From Archangium violaceum (lineage in GTDB: Bacteria; Myxococcota; Myxococcia; Myxococcales; Myxococcaceae): a DNA stretch of 64,000 nt. The DNA lies in contig NZ_CP069338.1 in assembly GCF_016859125.1 (NCBI RefSeq), positions 10,729,501-10,793,500 on the forward strand, written 5' to 3'. Position numbers and translations under genes: made by a program. Below the pieces are notes generated by a model, which saw only the letters and a program-made list of their open reading frames with translations, was not told the origin of the DNA and did no database searches. This document shows, piece after piece, positions 26,819 to 35,725 of the stretch; within the stretch, counting starts at the first letter, position 1; each line of letters opens with the position of its first letter.

Positions 26819-27672
26819 ATGTCGAGTCAGCAAGCTGGTGGATGCGGGGCTTTCGTTCTGGCGTTGTGTGTCAGCGTTCCGGCGGCCGCGAGCGCCGCGG
26901 AGCAGCTGCCCTACGGAGCCAACACCTTTCCCGGCGTCATCAAGGCCCATGACTTCGACCAGGGAGGCGAGGGGGTCGCCTACCACGACTCGGACTCGAT
27001 CAATACCCATCAGCACTACCGGCCTGGCGAGGCCGTGGACATCGGCATCCGGGGTTCGGGGACCTACGAGGTCCGGGGCGTGACGGGCGAGTGGCTCGAG
27101 TACACGGTGGATGTGCCCACGGGCGGCCGCTACGAGGTATCCGTCAACTATTCCCGAGCGAGCGGGACCGCCCAGGTCACGATCGGCCTGGATGGAGCGG
27201 CTCCCCTCCCCGTGACGCTCCCGGCCACGGGCGGGCACGGCACCTTCCATGGCTACAAGGTTCCCACGTCCTTCGAGGTCACCCCGGGCCGTCACGTCCT
27301 CCGGTTCACGTTCGCCGGTGGGGACGTCTACCTGCGGCAACTGTCCTCGGCCCGGCTTCCGGGACGCGCCTTCTACTTGAGCCGCGCCGGGGCAGGTGCG
27401 AAGGACGGGTCCAGTTCTTCGCCAACGAGGGCAGTGAGATCGTCCTCGAGAACAACACCACGCCCGCGGCGCGCGTGAAGCTCGTCCACTCCGTCCTCTC
27501 GGACGCGGGGCCGTGTGGAGCCGTGGCATCCAAGGAGGGCGGCACCACGCTGGAGCTGGTCGACAGCGTGGTTTGCGAGGGCGCGGCGGGGACGCCGGTT
27601 CCCCTCCGGGCGCCGAGCGCGAATTGGACGGGACAGCCCGCGGATGCCTTCACGCATCGAGGAGGTCGCGGC
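26819..27672 (+). pseudogene. CBM6 / parallel beta-helix protein gene with internal deletion
   Basis: The intact first part (26819-27400) encodes a signal peptide (FVLALCVSVPAAASA) and a CBM6-type carbohydrate-binding sandwich (EWLEYTVDVPTGGRYEVSVN, VTPGRHVLRFTF). It then begins FYLSRAGAGAKDGSS, the usual opening of a right-handed beta-helix. At about 27,405 the sense passes to another frame: QFFANEGSEIVLENNTTPAA, RVKLVHSVLSD, GGTTLELVDSVVCEG, helix rungs from near the end of such a domain. Several hundred codons are missing and the frames disagree, so this is a deletion derivative of a polysaccharide-lyase-like gene. Confidence 0.65.
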
Positions 27673-27896
27673 CCACGCTCCGGCCTGGAGCGGCCGGTTC
27701 TCGCTCCCGGCCCGCCTCAGCATCCGGATGATGCGGGTCCTCCCGCCGCGCCGAAGGCTCGGCCGATTCCTGCGGTGGTATCGCTTCTGAAGTACCCCGC
27801 CCCTCGATGTGCGGCCCCAACATTTCAGTCACGAAGGATGCGCGGACGGAACGAGATGGTTAGCTTGCGCACACTCACACCCCTGGAGGATGAGAG

Positions 27897-28484
27897 ATGT
27901 CGCGTCATGGGAGGGCGGTACTGGGAATCGTAGCGGCGCTGGGCACGGCGGGCACGGCGGCGGCCGCCGAGGAGCGAGGAGAGTGGATCGGCAACAAGAA
28001 GATCTTCCTGCGCGGCGGCGTGGGCAACTACACGGGCAACCTGGGTGAGGTCGCCAAGCCGGGTCCGAGCTGGGGCCTGACGTTGAACCTGGGGGCCATG
28101 AGCTTCCTCGGCCTCGAGTTGAGCTACGAGGGTGCGCGCAATGTCATCAGCGAAGCGGAAGTGCTCGACCTGGCCCTGACGCGTCATGGAGCCTCCGCTC
28201 TGCTGAAGCTGTCCCTTCCCCTTTTCGATGCCGTGCGTCCCTTCGTGGGCGGCGGTATTGGCGGCACGTACACCCTCGCGGAGGGCACGTTGCTGGGCAG
28301 CGACAAGTCGGAGCTGGTGGGCGAGGTGCCGCTGGCCGCGGGCGTCGATTTCAACGCGGGCAAGCTCACCGCGGGAGTCCGGGCGACCTACCGGCTGCTG
28401 CTGGACGAGAATCTCTCGGAGCAGTTCGACAGGCCCAGCGGCGGCTACTTCGACGTCGTCGCCACCCTGGGCATGCGCTTCTAG
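27897..28484 (+). CDS. Outer-membrane beta-barrel protein
   Basis: 195 aa. Signal peptide (AVLGIVAALGTAGTAAAA), then alternating strands (KIFLRGGVGNYTGNLG, GLTLNLGAMSFLGLELSYEG, VRPFVGGGIGGTY, KLTAGVRATYRLLL) and a C-terminal FDVVATLGMRF ending in Phe, as needed for BAM insertion. This is an eight-stranded OmpW/OmpA-like barrel by size. Function is not predictable. It is followed by a long hairpin. Confidence 0.85.
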   Translation: MSRHGRAVLGIVAALGTAGTAAAAEERGEWIGNKKIFLRGGVGNYTGNLGEVAKPGPSWGLTLNLGAMSFLGLELSYEGARNVISEAEVLDLALTRHGASALLKLSLPLFDAVRPFVGGGIGGTYTLAEGTLLGSDKSELVGEVPLAAGVDFNAGKLTAGVRATYRLLLDENLSEQFDRPSGGYFDVVATLGMRF

Positions 28485-28506
28485 TCAGGTCCTCGCAAGA
28501 GGGAGT

Positions 28507-28550
28507 GGGCGGCCATGGCTCCATCCAACGATGGAGGACATGGCCCGCCC
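28507..28550. terminator. Long hairpin between convergent genes
   Basis: The left arm (28507-28525) GGGCGGCCATGGCTCCATC pairs with the right arm (28530-28550) ending GGCCCGCCC around a 4-nt loop CAAC, with two unpaired bases. It follows the barrel gene by 22 bp. It lacks a T-run, but its strength and position suggest termination. Confidence 0.55.
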
Positions 28551-28705
28551 CGCCCTCGAGTTGCCAGGACTGGCGTACAGCGAGCGCTCGTGGCTCGAGC
28601 CAGGTGTGGGACAGCCATCCAGCGGCTCCGCGCCGTCTGGGCCATCCTGCGCTTCCCCTTCGAGCGAAAGCACCAGGCGCCCCCCTCGAAGTGAGGCGGG
28701 AGACC

Positions 28706-29692
28706 TCACCAGCGCTCGTGCACCAACGGCCGGATGCGCCGGTCATACACCGAGCGCACCGCCGCCAGGGTCTGTTCGGACAGGGGCGGCAGATCCGCCG
28801 CGGCGGCGTTGGCCTCGGCCTGGGACGGATTCTTGGCGCCCGGGATGACGCAGCTCACCGCCTCCTGCATCAGGATCCACCGCAAGGAGAACTGCGCCAT
28901 GCTCGCACCGGCGGGCACCAGGGAACGCAGTTCCTCGACCGCCTCCAGGCCTGTCTCGTAGGGCACGCCGGAGAAGGTCTCGCCGACATCGAAGGCCTCT
29001 CCCTGTCGGTTGTAATTGCGGTGGTCGTCGGCGGCGAAGCGGGTGTCCCGGCGCAGCTTTCCCGTCAGCAGGCCACTCGCGAGCGGCACGCGGGCGATCA
29101 CCGCCACGTCTCGCGCCGCCGTCTCGGTGAACAACGTCTCCGCCGGCTTCTGCCGGAAGATGTTGAAGATGATCTGGATGCTGGTCAGGTTGGCATGCTC
29201 CAGCGCCCGCCGGGCCTCAGCCACCGTCTCGACGCTGACGCCCCAGTGGCGCAGCTTGCCCTGGCGCACCAGGTCATCCAGCGCGGCGAACGTCGCGTCC
29301 TGAGAGTAGACCGCGCTCGGTGGACAGTGGAGTTGCAGCAGGTCGATCCGATCCGTGCCGAGGTTCCTCAACGAGCGCTCGACGAAGCCCGTCAGGTGGG
29401 CGGCGTCATAGCCCTCGGCGACATGGGGGTTCAGGCGACGTCCGGCCTTGGTGGCGATGTAGACGCGCTCGCGGCCATGGGCCTTCACCGCCTGCGCCAC
29501 CAACCGCTCGCTGCGGCCGTCGCCGTAGACGTCCGCCGTGTCGATGAAGTTGATGCCGCGATCGAGCGCCGCGCGGACCGTCGCCAGCGCTTCCTCCTCC
29601 GTGACCGTGCCCCAATCCGCGCCAAGCTGCCATGCGCCCAGCGCGATCTGCGACACCTGCCAGCCGGTACGGCCAAAACGGCGGTAATGCAT
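28706..29692 (-). CDS. Aldo/keto reductase
   Basis: 328 aa TIM-barrel NADPH oxidoreductase. The tetrad is visible: Asp and Tyr in INFIDTADVYGDGRSE, Lys in VYIATKAG, His in LLQLHCP. The C-terminal cofactor part is CVIPGAKNPSQAEAN. ATG 29692 has AGAGGG 5 bases upstream. The subfamily resembles general stress or YghZ-like reductases. Substrate is unknown. Downstream of the DUF1552 gene on the same strand, but separated by about 135 bp. Confidence 0.88.
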   Translation of the reverse strand: MHYRRFGRTGWQVSQIALGAWQLGADWGTVTEEEALATVRAALDRGINFIDTADVYGDGRSERLVAQAVKAHGRERVYIATKAGRRLNPHVAEGYDAAHLTGFVERSLRNLGTDRIDLLQLHCPPSAVYSQDATFAALDDLVRQGKLRHWGVSVETVAEARRALEHANLTSIQIIFNIFRQKPAETLFTETAARDVAVIARVPLASGLLTGKLRRDTRFAADDHRNYNRQGEAFDVGETFSGVPYETGLEAVEELRSLVPAGASMAQFSLRWILMQEAVSCVIPGAKNPSQAEANAAAADLPPLSEQTLAAVRSVYDRRIRPLVHERW

Positions 29693-29828
29693 CGTCACCC
29701 TCTTGTCGACGGTCCTCGAGCCCACCTCGGGACGGTGCGAGCGGGGGTCTAGAACGACGACCCCGGCGGGACCAGCCGCATGTGATGGCGCCGTTCACCA
29801 GCAGGCAGCCGGTGAACCGCAGCTTCCC

Positions 29829-31250
29829 TTACGCCATGAGCTCGGGGAGCACGCCCTTGGGCAGGGAGGGATCTCCGAAGTCGTCCAGGTACTCTCCGGA
29901 CGCGTTGCGCAGCCCCACGGCGCTACCGATGGTGTTCAGCATCCGTTTGTGATTGAGGGCGCCAGGGTTCGGAAGCTCGATGGCGAGACCCTGCTTGAAG
30001 AAGCCATTGCAGCTGCCCGCCAGGACGTAGGGGATGTTCCTCGCCGAGTGGGCGGGCCCGTTCCCCAGGTCGTTGTACCAGACGGATACGCCATGGTCGA
30101 TCAGCCGCTTGCCATCCGGCATCTCGTAGGCGGCCAACTTGTCCAGCAGGTACTTGAAGGCACCCGCGAAATGCATGTCCACGTAGTGGTGCATCAGGTC
30201 CGCACCCGTGATGACGGTGCCGTCGCTGCCATCCGACATGCGGCGGTGCGAGATGAAGTGGTAGCTCTCCATCGGGGTCCCGCTCGGATTGCGGTAGCGC
30301 GTGCTGCTGTCATTGCCGTTGCCCACCTGGATCGCGACGGAGCGGGTGGTGCCACAGGCCACCGCGAGTACCGCGATGTCGATCTGCATCTTCAGCGAGG
30401 CCATCACCACGTCGCCGTCGGAGCTGTTGTAGCCCGGCGCCCGGGACTGGAGCAGCAGCTCCTCATCCGCCCGCATGCGGCAGCTCAGGGCGACCTCCAG
30501 GTCCCGCACGTTCGACAGGTGCAGATCCAGCCGCTGGCGATCGGTGGAGCTGAGCTGCGGGTTCTGCTTCAACTGATTGAGCTGGGCCTGCACCAGATCA
30601 TTCACGCTGCGCTGCCGCACGAGGAGTTGCTCGCGGGCCTCGGGAGTCAGCCCTCCCGTGCCGCCGATCATCGTCTGGTACGAGACCCAGGGATCATGCA
30701 ACGCGGCCCGGCGCACCCCGCTGCTCCGGTAGGAGATACAGGCGCCACCGAGCCATCCCCCACTCCTGCCCGCGTAGAGGAAGAGCGAGTCGCGATTCTG
30801 CGGATTGAGCTCGCGGCCGATGCGGTGGTCCAGGGACTCCCCGGACGCCTCCGAGCTTCCGCCCATCCCCTCCACCACGGGACCTCGGGCGGTCAGCCCC
30901 TGAAACGCGCCACGCGCATGGCCGTCCCCGTAGTTGAAGTCCTTCATGTTCACGTTGCGCACCACCAGCAGGCGCGAACGGTGGTTCACCAGCTCGCCCA
31001 CGGCCCGCCCGGACATGCTCTCCGGGGTGAGCGCGCCCATCGACTTCGGCCAGAAGCGCTCCGGCTCGCTGCCGAGCTCGCTCGTCGTCTGCGCCGCGGC
31101 CACGCCGTTGGCCTGCCGGAAGAAGATGGCGTACGGCAGCGCCTGCGTCTCCGCCGCCTCGGCTCCCCCCGGCAGCAATCCCTCGAGCAGCGGCAGCCCC
31201 AACACGGTTCCGCCCAGCCCCTGCAACACCAGTCGACGGCTCAGCTTCAT
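29829..31250 (-). CDS. DUF1552 family protein, probably Tat-exported
   Basis: 473 aa. N-terminal SRRLVLQGLGG with a following hydrophobic stretch is a Tat-type signal. The body has the DUF1552 pattern (YAIFFRQANGVAA, SLDHRIGREL, VSVWYNDLGNGPAHSARNIP). The family is always paired with DUF1592-type proteins in planctomycetes and myxobacteria and resembles sulfatase/alkaline-phosphatase folds. Its function is unknown. Start overlaps the stop of the upstream DUF1592 gene by four bases (ATGA), so the pair forms one complex or pathway. Confidence 0.85.
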   Translation of the reverse strand: MKLSRRLVLQGLGGTVLGLPLLEGLLPGGAEAAETQALPYAIFFRQANGVAAAQTTSELGSEPERFWPKSMGALTPESMSGRAVGELVNHRSRLLVVRNVNMKDFNYGDGHARGAFQGLTARGPVVEGMGGSSEASGESLDHRIGRELNPQNRDSLFLYAGRSGGWLGGACISYRSSGVRRAALHDPWVSYQTMIGGTGGLTPEAREQLLVRQRSVNDLVQAQLNQLKQNPQLSSTDRQRLDLHLSNVRDLEVALSCRMRADEELLLQSRAPGYNSSDGDVVMASLKMQIDIAVLAVACGTTRSVAIQVGNGNDSSTRYRNPSGTPMESYHFISHRRMSDGSDGTVITGADLMHHYVDMHFAGAFKYLLDKLAAYEMPDGKRLIDHGVSVWYNDLGNGPAHSARNIPYVLAGSCNGFFKQGLAIELPNPGALNHKRMLNTIGSAVGLRNASGEYLDDFGDPSLPKGVLPELMA

Positions 31251-32944
31251 GGCAGCTCCTCCGGGTGGCGGTTGACGAAGCCCTCGCCCGTGACGACCTC
31301 CACCACGAGGTCCAGGATGGACAACTGGCCCTCTCGCGACAGGCGGCCGAGCCGCGTCACGAGGGCCTGGTCCTCATTGGCCACCGGACGTCCGTTGAGG
31401 AACTCCACCCAGTGGCGCGCGTAGCACTCGTGCACCGCCTGGCTGGAAGCGAGCGTCTCCGCCAGGTCGGTGGCGTTGCTCACCGAGCGCGTCTCCTGAC
31501 CGATGCGGGGGGCCGAGCTGGCGTTCACCGGGAATCCGTTGTCCGTGGTGCGGTAGCCGCCGATCGCGTCGAAGTTCTCGAAGGGGAAGCCGAGCGGGTT
31601 GATGAGGGTCGCATGACACGAGGCGCACGCGGTGCCAGCGACCTCGGTGTGCGACTCGACGACCTCCCGGTTCGTCCGTCCTCCCGCGGGCGGCAGCGGC
31701 GGGATGTCGGCGGGTGGCGCACCAATCTTCTGGCAGATGATGCGCTCGGACAGGAAGACACCGCGGTGGATGGGATCCGGGCTCACCGACGTCGCGTGTG
31801 ACGCCAGGAAGCCCACCTGGGTGAGCACGCCACGGCGCTGGCTCGAGTCCAGCGACACGCGGACGAAGTCGGTCCCGAACGTCCCGCTCAGCCCGTAGAT
31901 ACGTGCCAGCTCGTCGTTGACGAAGGTGGACGTGGAGGTGAGCAGGTCGGAATAACTCCCCTGCTTCTCGAAGACGACATCCCCGACGAACAGCGAGTTC
32001 TCCCGCGCGGCGTACTCGGCCAGCCGCGCCGACACGTCCGGGTAGCGCGTCGAGGAAGGTTTGATGGAGGCGTAACGGGGCACGTCGAAAACCGTGCGGT
32101 GGAAGGCGTCCACCACGCCGCGCGTGCGGGGGTCCTGGAGCATGCGCTTCGCCTGTTGGAGAACGCCCTCGCGATCGCGCAGGCGGCCCTCCCGGGCGGC
32201 GGCGAACAAGGCATCATCCGGCATGGAGTTCCACAGGGCGTAGCTCAGCCGGGAGGCGACCTCGTGGTCCTCGAGCGGCACACGGCCGCCCTTGACCTGC
32301 GTGCTCCGCTCCACGCGATAGAGGAAGTGCGGCGACTGCAGGAAGGCCTCTATGAGCAGCCGGATGCCCGCCTCGAACGCCGGCATGCCCGAGTAGGCCT
32401 GGGTCCCCTTGCGGTACAGCGCGAGGTAGGCCTCCACCTCCTCGGCCGTCAGCGGACGCCGGTGCGCGCGAAGGCCGAACTCCTCCACGAAGGTCCGTGC
32501 ACGCTCCTCGGCCGTGGAGGCCGCGGGAGGCAGCAGGCGCGAGAGCCGCGCCGGATTCGTGGCCACCTGCCCGGCCAGCTCCGAGGCCGCGCGCTGGTAC
32601 GCGCCCCAGAGCGACTCATCCACGGAGAGGGTCCGCGCCTCGTTGTCGAAGAGGAAGCCGCTCTGGGCCGGGTCCGCCCGGAAGCCCTGCGTCTGGGACG
32701 TCGGCGGCGCATCGAGCCGGAGGAGCTCCTGGACACTGTTGGCCCACTGCGTATGGGTCAGGCGGGCGACCCGCACCGTCCGGGCCGGTTGCTCCTTGGC
32801 CGCGGGCGAGTCCTCGCCCTGGAACGGATCGAGGAGCCTCCCCTCGCAGCCAGCGAGCATGCCCGCTGCGAGACCGAGGACCACCGAGCGCCGCCACCCT
32901 CCCCGCCACCTGGGCTCTCGCGACAACCGTCTTCTTCGCGTCAT
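31247..32944 (-). CDS. DUF1587/DUF1592/DUF1588/DUF1585-type cytochrome c-like lipoprotein
   Basis: 565 aa from ATG 32944 (GGAGG 10 bases upstream). Lipoprotein signal (LGLAAGMLAGC). Domains in order: an N-terminal segment (LTHTQWANSVQELLRL), DUF1592 (AFLQSPHFLYRVERS, VASRLSYALWNSMPD), DUF1588 (RRGVLTQVGFLASHATSVSP, RGVFLSERIICQ) with one haem motif CASCH, and DUF1585 at the end. Known only as a conserved envelope redox-like protein. Translationally coupled to DUF1552. Confidence 0.85.
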   Translation of the reverse strand: MTRRRRLSREPRWRGGWRRSVVLGLAAGMLAGCEGRLLDPFQGEDSPAAKEQPARTVRVARLTHTQWANSVQELLRLDAPPTSQTQGFRADPAQSGFLFDNEARTLSVDESLWGAYQRAASELAGQVATNPARLSRLLPPAASTAEERARTFVEEFGLRAHRRPLTAEEVEAYLALYRKGTQAYSGMPAFEAGIRLLIEAFLQSPHFLYRVERSTQVKGGRVPLEDHEVASRLSYALWNSMPDDALFAAAREGRLRDREGVLQQAKRMLQDPRTRGVVDAFHRTVFDVPRYASIKPSSTRYPDVSARLAEYAARENSLFVGDVVFEKQGSYSDLLTSTSTFVNDELARIYGLSGTFGTDFVRVSLDSSQRRGVLTQVGFLASHATSVSPDPIHRGVFLSERIICQKIGAPPADIPPLPPAGGRTNREVVESHTEVAGTACASCHATLINPLGFPFENFDAIGGYRTTDNGFPVNASSAPRIGQETRSVSNATDLAETLASSQAVHECYARHWVEFLNGRPVANEDQALVTRLGRLSREGQLSILDLVVEVVTGEGFVNRHPEELP

Positions 32945-33105
32945 GGGATGAGCGCCTCCAGCAGAAGAAGCCAGCACTCAAACGATAGACGTGCTCCGAG
33001 TCAACACTCTCGCGAGTTCCAGGGCTCTCACATCTTGGGAAAGCCACACGCTCACTGGAATCTCATGGTCTGATGTCACTGAGTTTCAGTAAGAGCGGAA
33101 GCAGC

Positions 33106-34221
33106 TCAGTCGAACAAAGGCATTCCGACCATCGCCTTGCCGATGAAGTCGTAGAGCAGATCCGTGGTCGGTGACATGACCGTGACGGCGCGGGCGTCGC
33201 GGAAGTGCCGCTCGATGCCGACCTCCTTGCGGAACGCGGCCCCACCGCACACGCGCATGGCCAGCTCGGTCACCTCGGGGGCCAGTTCGCCGATGGCGGC
33301 CTTCACCTCGAGCACCCGGAGCTGCGCGTCCTGGCGTCCGGACTCGATGGCATCCAGCGTGTCGAGGAGCAGCCCGCGCGCCATGTCCGTCTTGATGCGC
33401 ATCCGCGCGAGGTAGGCCCGCGTCGTGGCCAGGTCGCCCAGGGACTGCCCCAGGTGGGTCAGCCGCGTCTTCGCCACGTGCGCGGCGGCCTTGCGCGTGA
33501 CGGCCTCCATGATGCCCAGGTAGCAACTCGCGCCCAGCACCTGGAAGTGGGGCAACACGTTGTTCATCATGATGTCGAACCCGCCCCCATCCGGGCCGAT
33601 CATCGCCGAGCGAGGAACACGCACGTCCCGGGCCACGATGGGGCTGGAGGAATTGCCGCGCAGGCCCAGCCCATCGAACACCACCGGGAACGACAGCCCG
33701 GCGGCGTTGCCCGGTACCAGCCACAGCGTGCTCAGGCCCCTGGCGGCCAGCGGCCGGCTCGACCAGACGTAGCTGTCGGCCTGGCCCGCGGACGTGGCCC
33801 AACTCTTGTCCGCGTCCAGCCGGACCGTGTCCTGCTCGGGGACGGCGAGGGCCGTGCTCACCGGCGTCCAGAAGTGGCTGCGCGAGCCCGCCTCCGAGAG
33901 TGCCAACGTCGTCACGTGCCGCCCGGCCGCGATGGCCTCCCGGATGTCTCGCGGCCCGTGCTGCTCGATGACCGCCGCGCCGCAGTAATGCATGCACAAC
34001 ACCATCCCGGTGGACCCGCAGGAGGAGCCCACCTGCTCGACGATCGAGGACGCTGCCCGAAGCCCCTCACCCATTCCCCCGACTTCCTTGGAGCTGATCA
34101 GCCCCAGCAGGCCCGCCTTGCCCAGGGCATCCATCGCCGCCCGGGGATATTTGCCATACCGGTCGACCTCGATCGCACTGGGTTCGATGACCTCGGAGAT
34201 GATGCTCTCGATGAAGTTCAT
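33106..34221 (-). CDS. Acyl-CoA dehydrogenase family flavoprotein
   Basis: 371 aa. N-terminal helical domain (EVGGMGEGLRAASSIVEQVG), middle beta domain (TTLALSEAGSRSHFWTPVST, SWATSAGQADSYVWSS), and C-terminal helical domain (RVCGGAAFRKEVGIERHFRD then RAVTVMSPTTDLLYDFIGKA). FAD-dependent oxidation of acyl-CoA thioesters or related monooxygenase chemistry; the active-site Glu is not obvious, so activity on acyl-CoA is not certain. Monocistronic. Confidence 0.82.
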   Translation of the reverse strand: MNFIESIISEVIEPSAIEVDRYGKYPRAAMDALGKAGLLGLISSKEVGGMGEGLRAASSIVEQVGSSCGSTGMVLCMHYCGAAVIEQHGPRDIREAIAAGRHVTTLALSEAGSRSHFWTPVSTALAVPEQDTVRLDADKSWATSAGQADSYVWSSRPLAARGLSTLWLVPGNAAGLSFPVVFDGLGLRGNSSSPIVARDVRVPRSAMIGPDGGGFDIMMNNVLPHFQVLGASCYLGIMEAVTRKAAAHVAKTRLTHLGQSLGDLATTRAYLARMRIKTDMARGLLLDTLDAIESGRQDAQLRVLEVKAAIGELAPEVTELAMRVCGGAAFRKEVGIERHFRDARAVTVMSPTTDLLYDFIGKAMVGMPLFD

Positions 34222-34312
34222 GAGTCCGGTTCCTGGTAGGTGAATGAAGCACCGACGCTAGCAACCCTCTGAACGGGATGGGGAGTCACAATCGGATGGG
34301 ACAGGGGCGGCG

Positions 34313-34348
34313 ACCCTCACCCCCGCCCTCTCCCGGAGGGAGAGGGAG
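34313..34348. repeat. REP-like palindrome, copy B
   Basis: ACCCTCACCCC lead followed by arms CCCTCTCCC and GGGAGAGGG around a GGA loop. It is the best-formed copy and lies between divergent genes. Confidence 0.75.
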
Positions 34349-34404
34349 TATGCGCTCCCCCTCAACCCCTCGCACTTTGGAGCAATGCCTGTCAGGCTCC
34401 GGCC

Positions 34405-35220
34405 ATGGCTGATGTGATCCTCACCGGCGCCTCCCGCGGTATCGGCCACGCCCTGGCCCTCGCCCTCGCCGAACGGCGCGGCGATCGTCTCGTCCTCGTC
34501 GCTCGTGATCGTGCCCGCCTCGACGCCCTCGTCACCGCCGTCGAGCGGAAGGGCGGCAGTGCCATCGCCGTGCCGGGTGATCTCTCCTCGCTCGCCGAGG
34601 CCCGGGCTCTGGGGCAGCGCCTCGCCGAGGTCGTCACTCCGGGCGCGACGCTCATCCACAACGCCGGGCTGTGGCCGACGAAGCGGGTGCTCACTCCCGA
34701 GGGATTGGAGACAGCCTTCGTCGTCAACCACCTGGCTCCCCTGGTGATGCAGCGGGCGCTCCTCGACGCCGAGCGCCTGCGCCGCGTCATGGTGGTGAGC
34801 GCGGGATTGATCCTCAAGGGGCACTTCGATGCCGCCCGCACGCCCACCGGCGAGGACTTCTCCGGCATCCGCACCTACTGCACCACCAAGCTCTGCTTCG
34901 CCCTCGCCATGCGAGACATCGCCGCCGCGAATCCCGCGATCGATGTCGTCATCCTTCATCCTGGCGTGGTGCGCACCGACCTCGGGGCTCGCACGGGCCC
35001 GGTGGGTTGGCTCCTGTCGCTCGTGAAGCGCGGCTGGGAAGCTCCCGAGGTCTGCGCCGCACGCCTCGCACGCATCCTCTCGCGCGAGCGTTGGTCCCCC
35101 GCCGGTGAGGCCCGCTGGCTCATCGAGGAGGACGAGCAGTCGTGGCCCGCTGTCGCCGAGAACGAAACCACCCGGCGCTCGGTACGGGAGACCACCGCCC
35201 GGCTGCTCGCCTCCGCGTGA
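34405..35220 (+). CDS. Short-chain dehydrogenase/reductase
   Basis: 271 aa NAD(P)-dependent Rossmann enzyme: TGASRGIG near the N-terminus, NAG in HNAGLWPT, catalytic Ser in MVVSAGL, and YxxxK as YCTTK. The C-terminus (GWEAPEVCAARLARILSRER) is like retinol/WW-domain oxidoreductase-type SDRs. Substrate is unknown. The next gene is convergent and ends 3 bp away. Confidence 0.88.
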   Translation: MADVILTGASRGIGHALALALAERRGDRLVLVARDRARLDALVTAVERKGGSAIAVPGDLSSLAEARALGQRLAEVVTPGATLIHNAGLWPTKRVLTPEGLETAFVVNHLAPLVMQRALLDAERLRRVMVVSAGLILKGHFDAARTPTGEDFSGIRTYCTTKLCFALAMRDIAAANPAIDVVILHPGVVRTDLGARTGPVGWLLSLVKRGWEAPEVCAARLARILSRERWSPAGEARWLIEEDEQSWPAVAENETTRRSVRETTARLLASA

Positions 35221-35223
35221 CGC

Positions 35224-35649
35224 TCAGCCCAGTTGCCGCGCGAGCCGCTCGATTCCGGCACGAATCATCCGTCCATAGCCGTCTTCGTCCAGAGCATCCG
35301 CCGCGGCCTCCGCCCTCGCTACGTGCTCCTTCGCCCGAGCCAGGTCACCCAGCTTGCGGTAGTCCTCAGCGAGGTTGAGGTGCAGTGACGGTTGGAACGC
35401 CCGCGCCCGCTCCTCCGTGAGCTGCTCGGCGGCGTCGAGAGCGCGCAGGTCCCAGAGCAGCTCCTCGTGCGGATCGTCCTGCACGTCCGCCATGTAATGC
35501 GCGAGCGTGCAACGGTGGAACGGCTCCCCCCGGGGGGTGAGGTCCTTCCATATATCGGCGAATAGCTGGCGAGCGACTTCGCGATCGCCCCGCTGGCTCC
35601 TGTCGATCGCCTCGGCGATCCTGCTCATGAACTCGTCCTGTCCCGACAT
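35224..35649 (-). CDS. Small TPR-like helical protein
   Basis: 141 aa from ATG 35649 (GGGAGG 4-5 bases upstream). Helical with a pattern DREVARQLFADIWKDLTPRG, HLNLAEDYRKLGDLARAKEH, VARAEAAADAL like a degenerate tetratricopeptide array. Such proteins occur widely in actinobacteria and myxobacteria without known function. Divergent from the pseudouridine synthase gene, 76 bp apart. Confidence 0.75.
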   Translation of the reverse strand: MSGQDEFMSRIAEAIDRSQRGDREVARQLFADIWKDLTPRGEPFHRCTLAHYMADVQDDPHEELLWDLRALDAAEQLTEERARAFQPSLHLNLAEDYRKLGDLARAKEHVARAEAAADALDEDGYGRMIRAGIERLARQLG

Positions 35650-35725
35650 GACGCCTCCCAGGGAGCCGTTCGCCACGCGCTGGACCGTAGCGCATACGTC
35701 GGCGGTTTCGTGTTACCGGAGAGCC

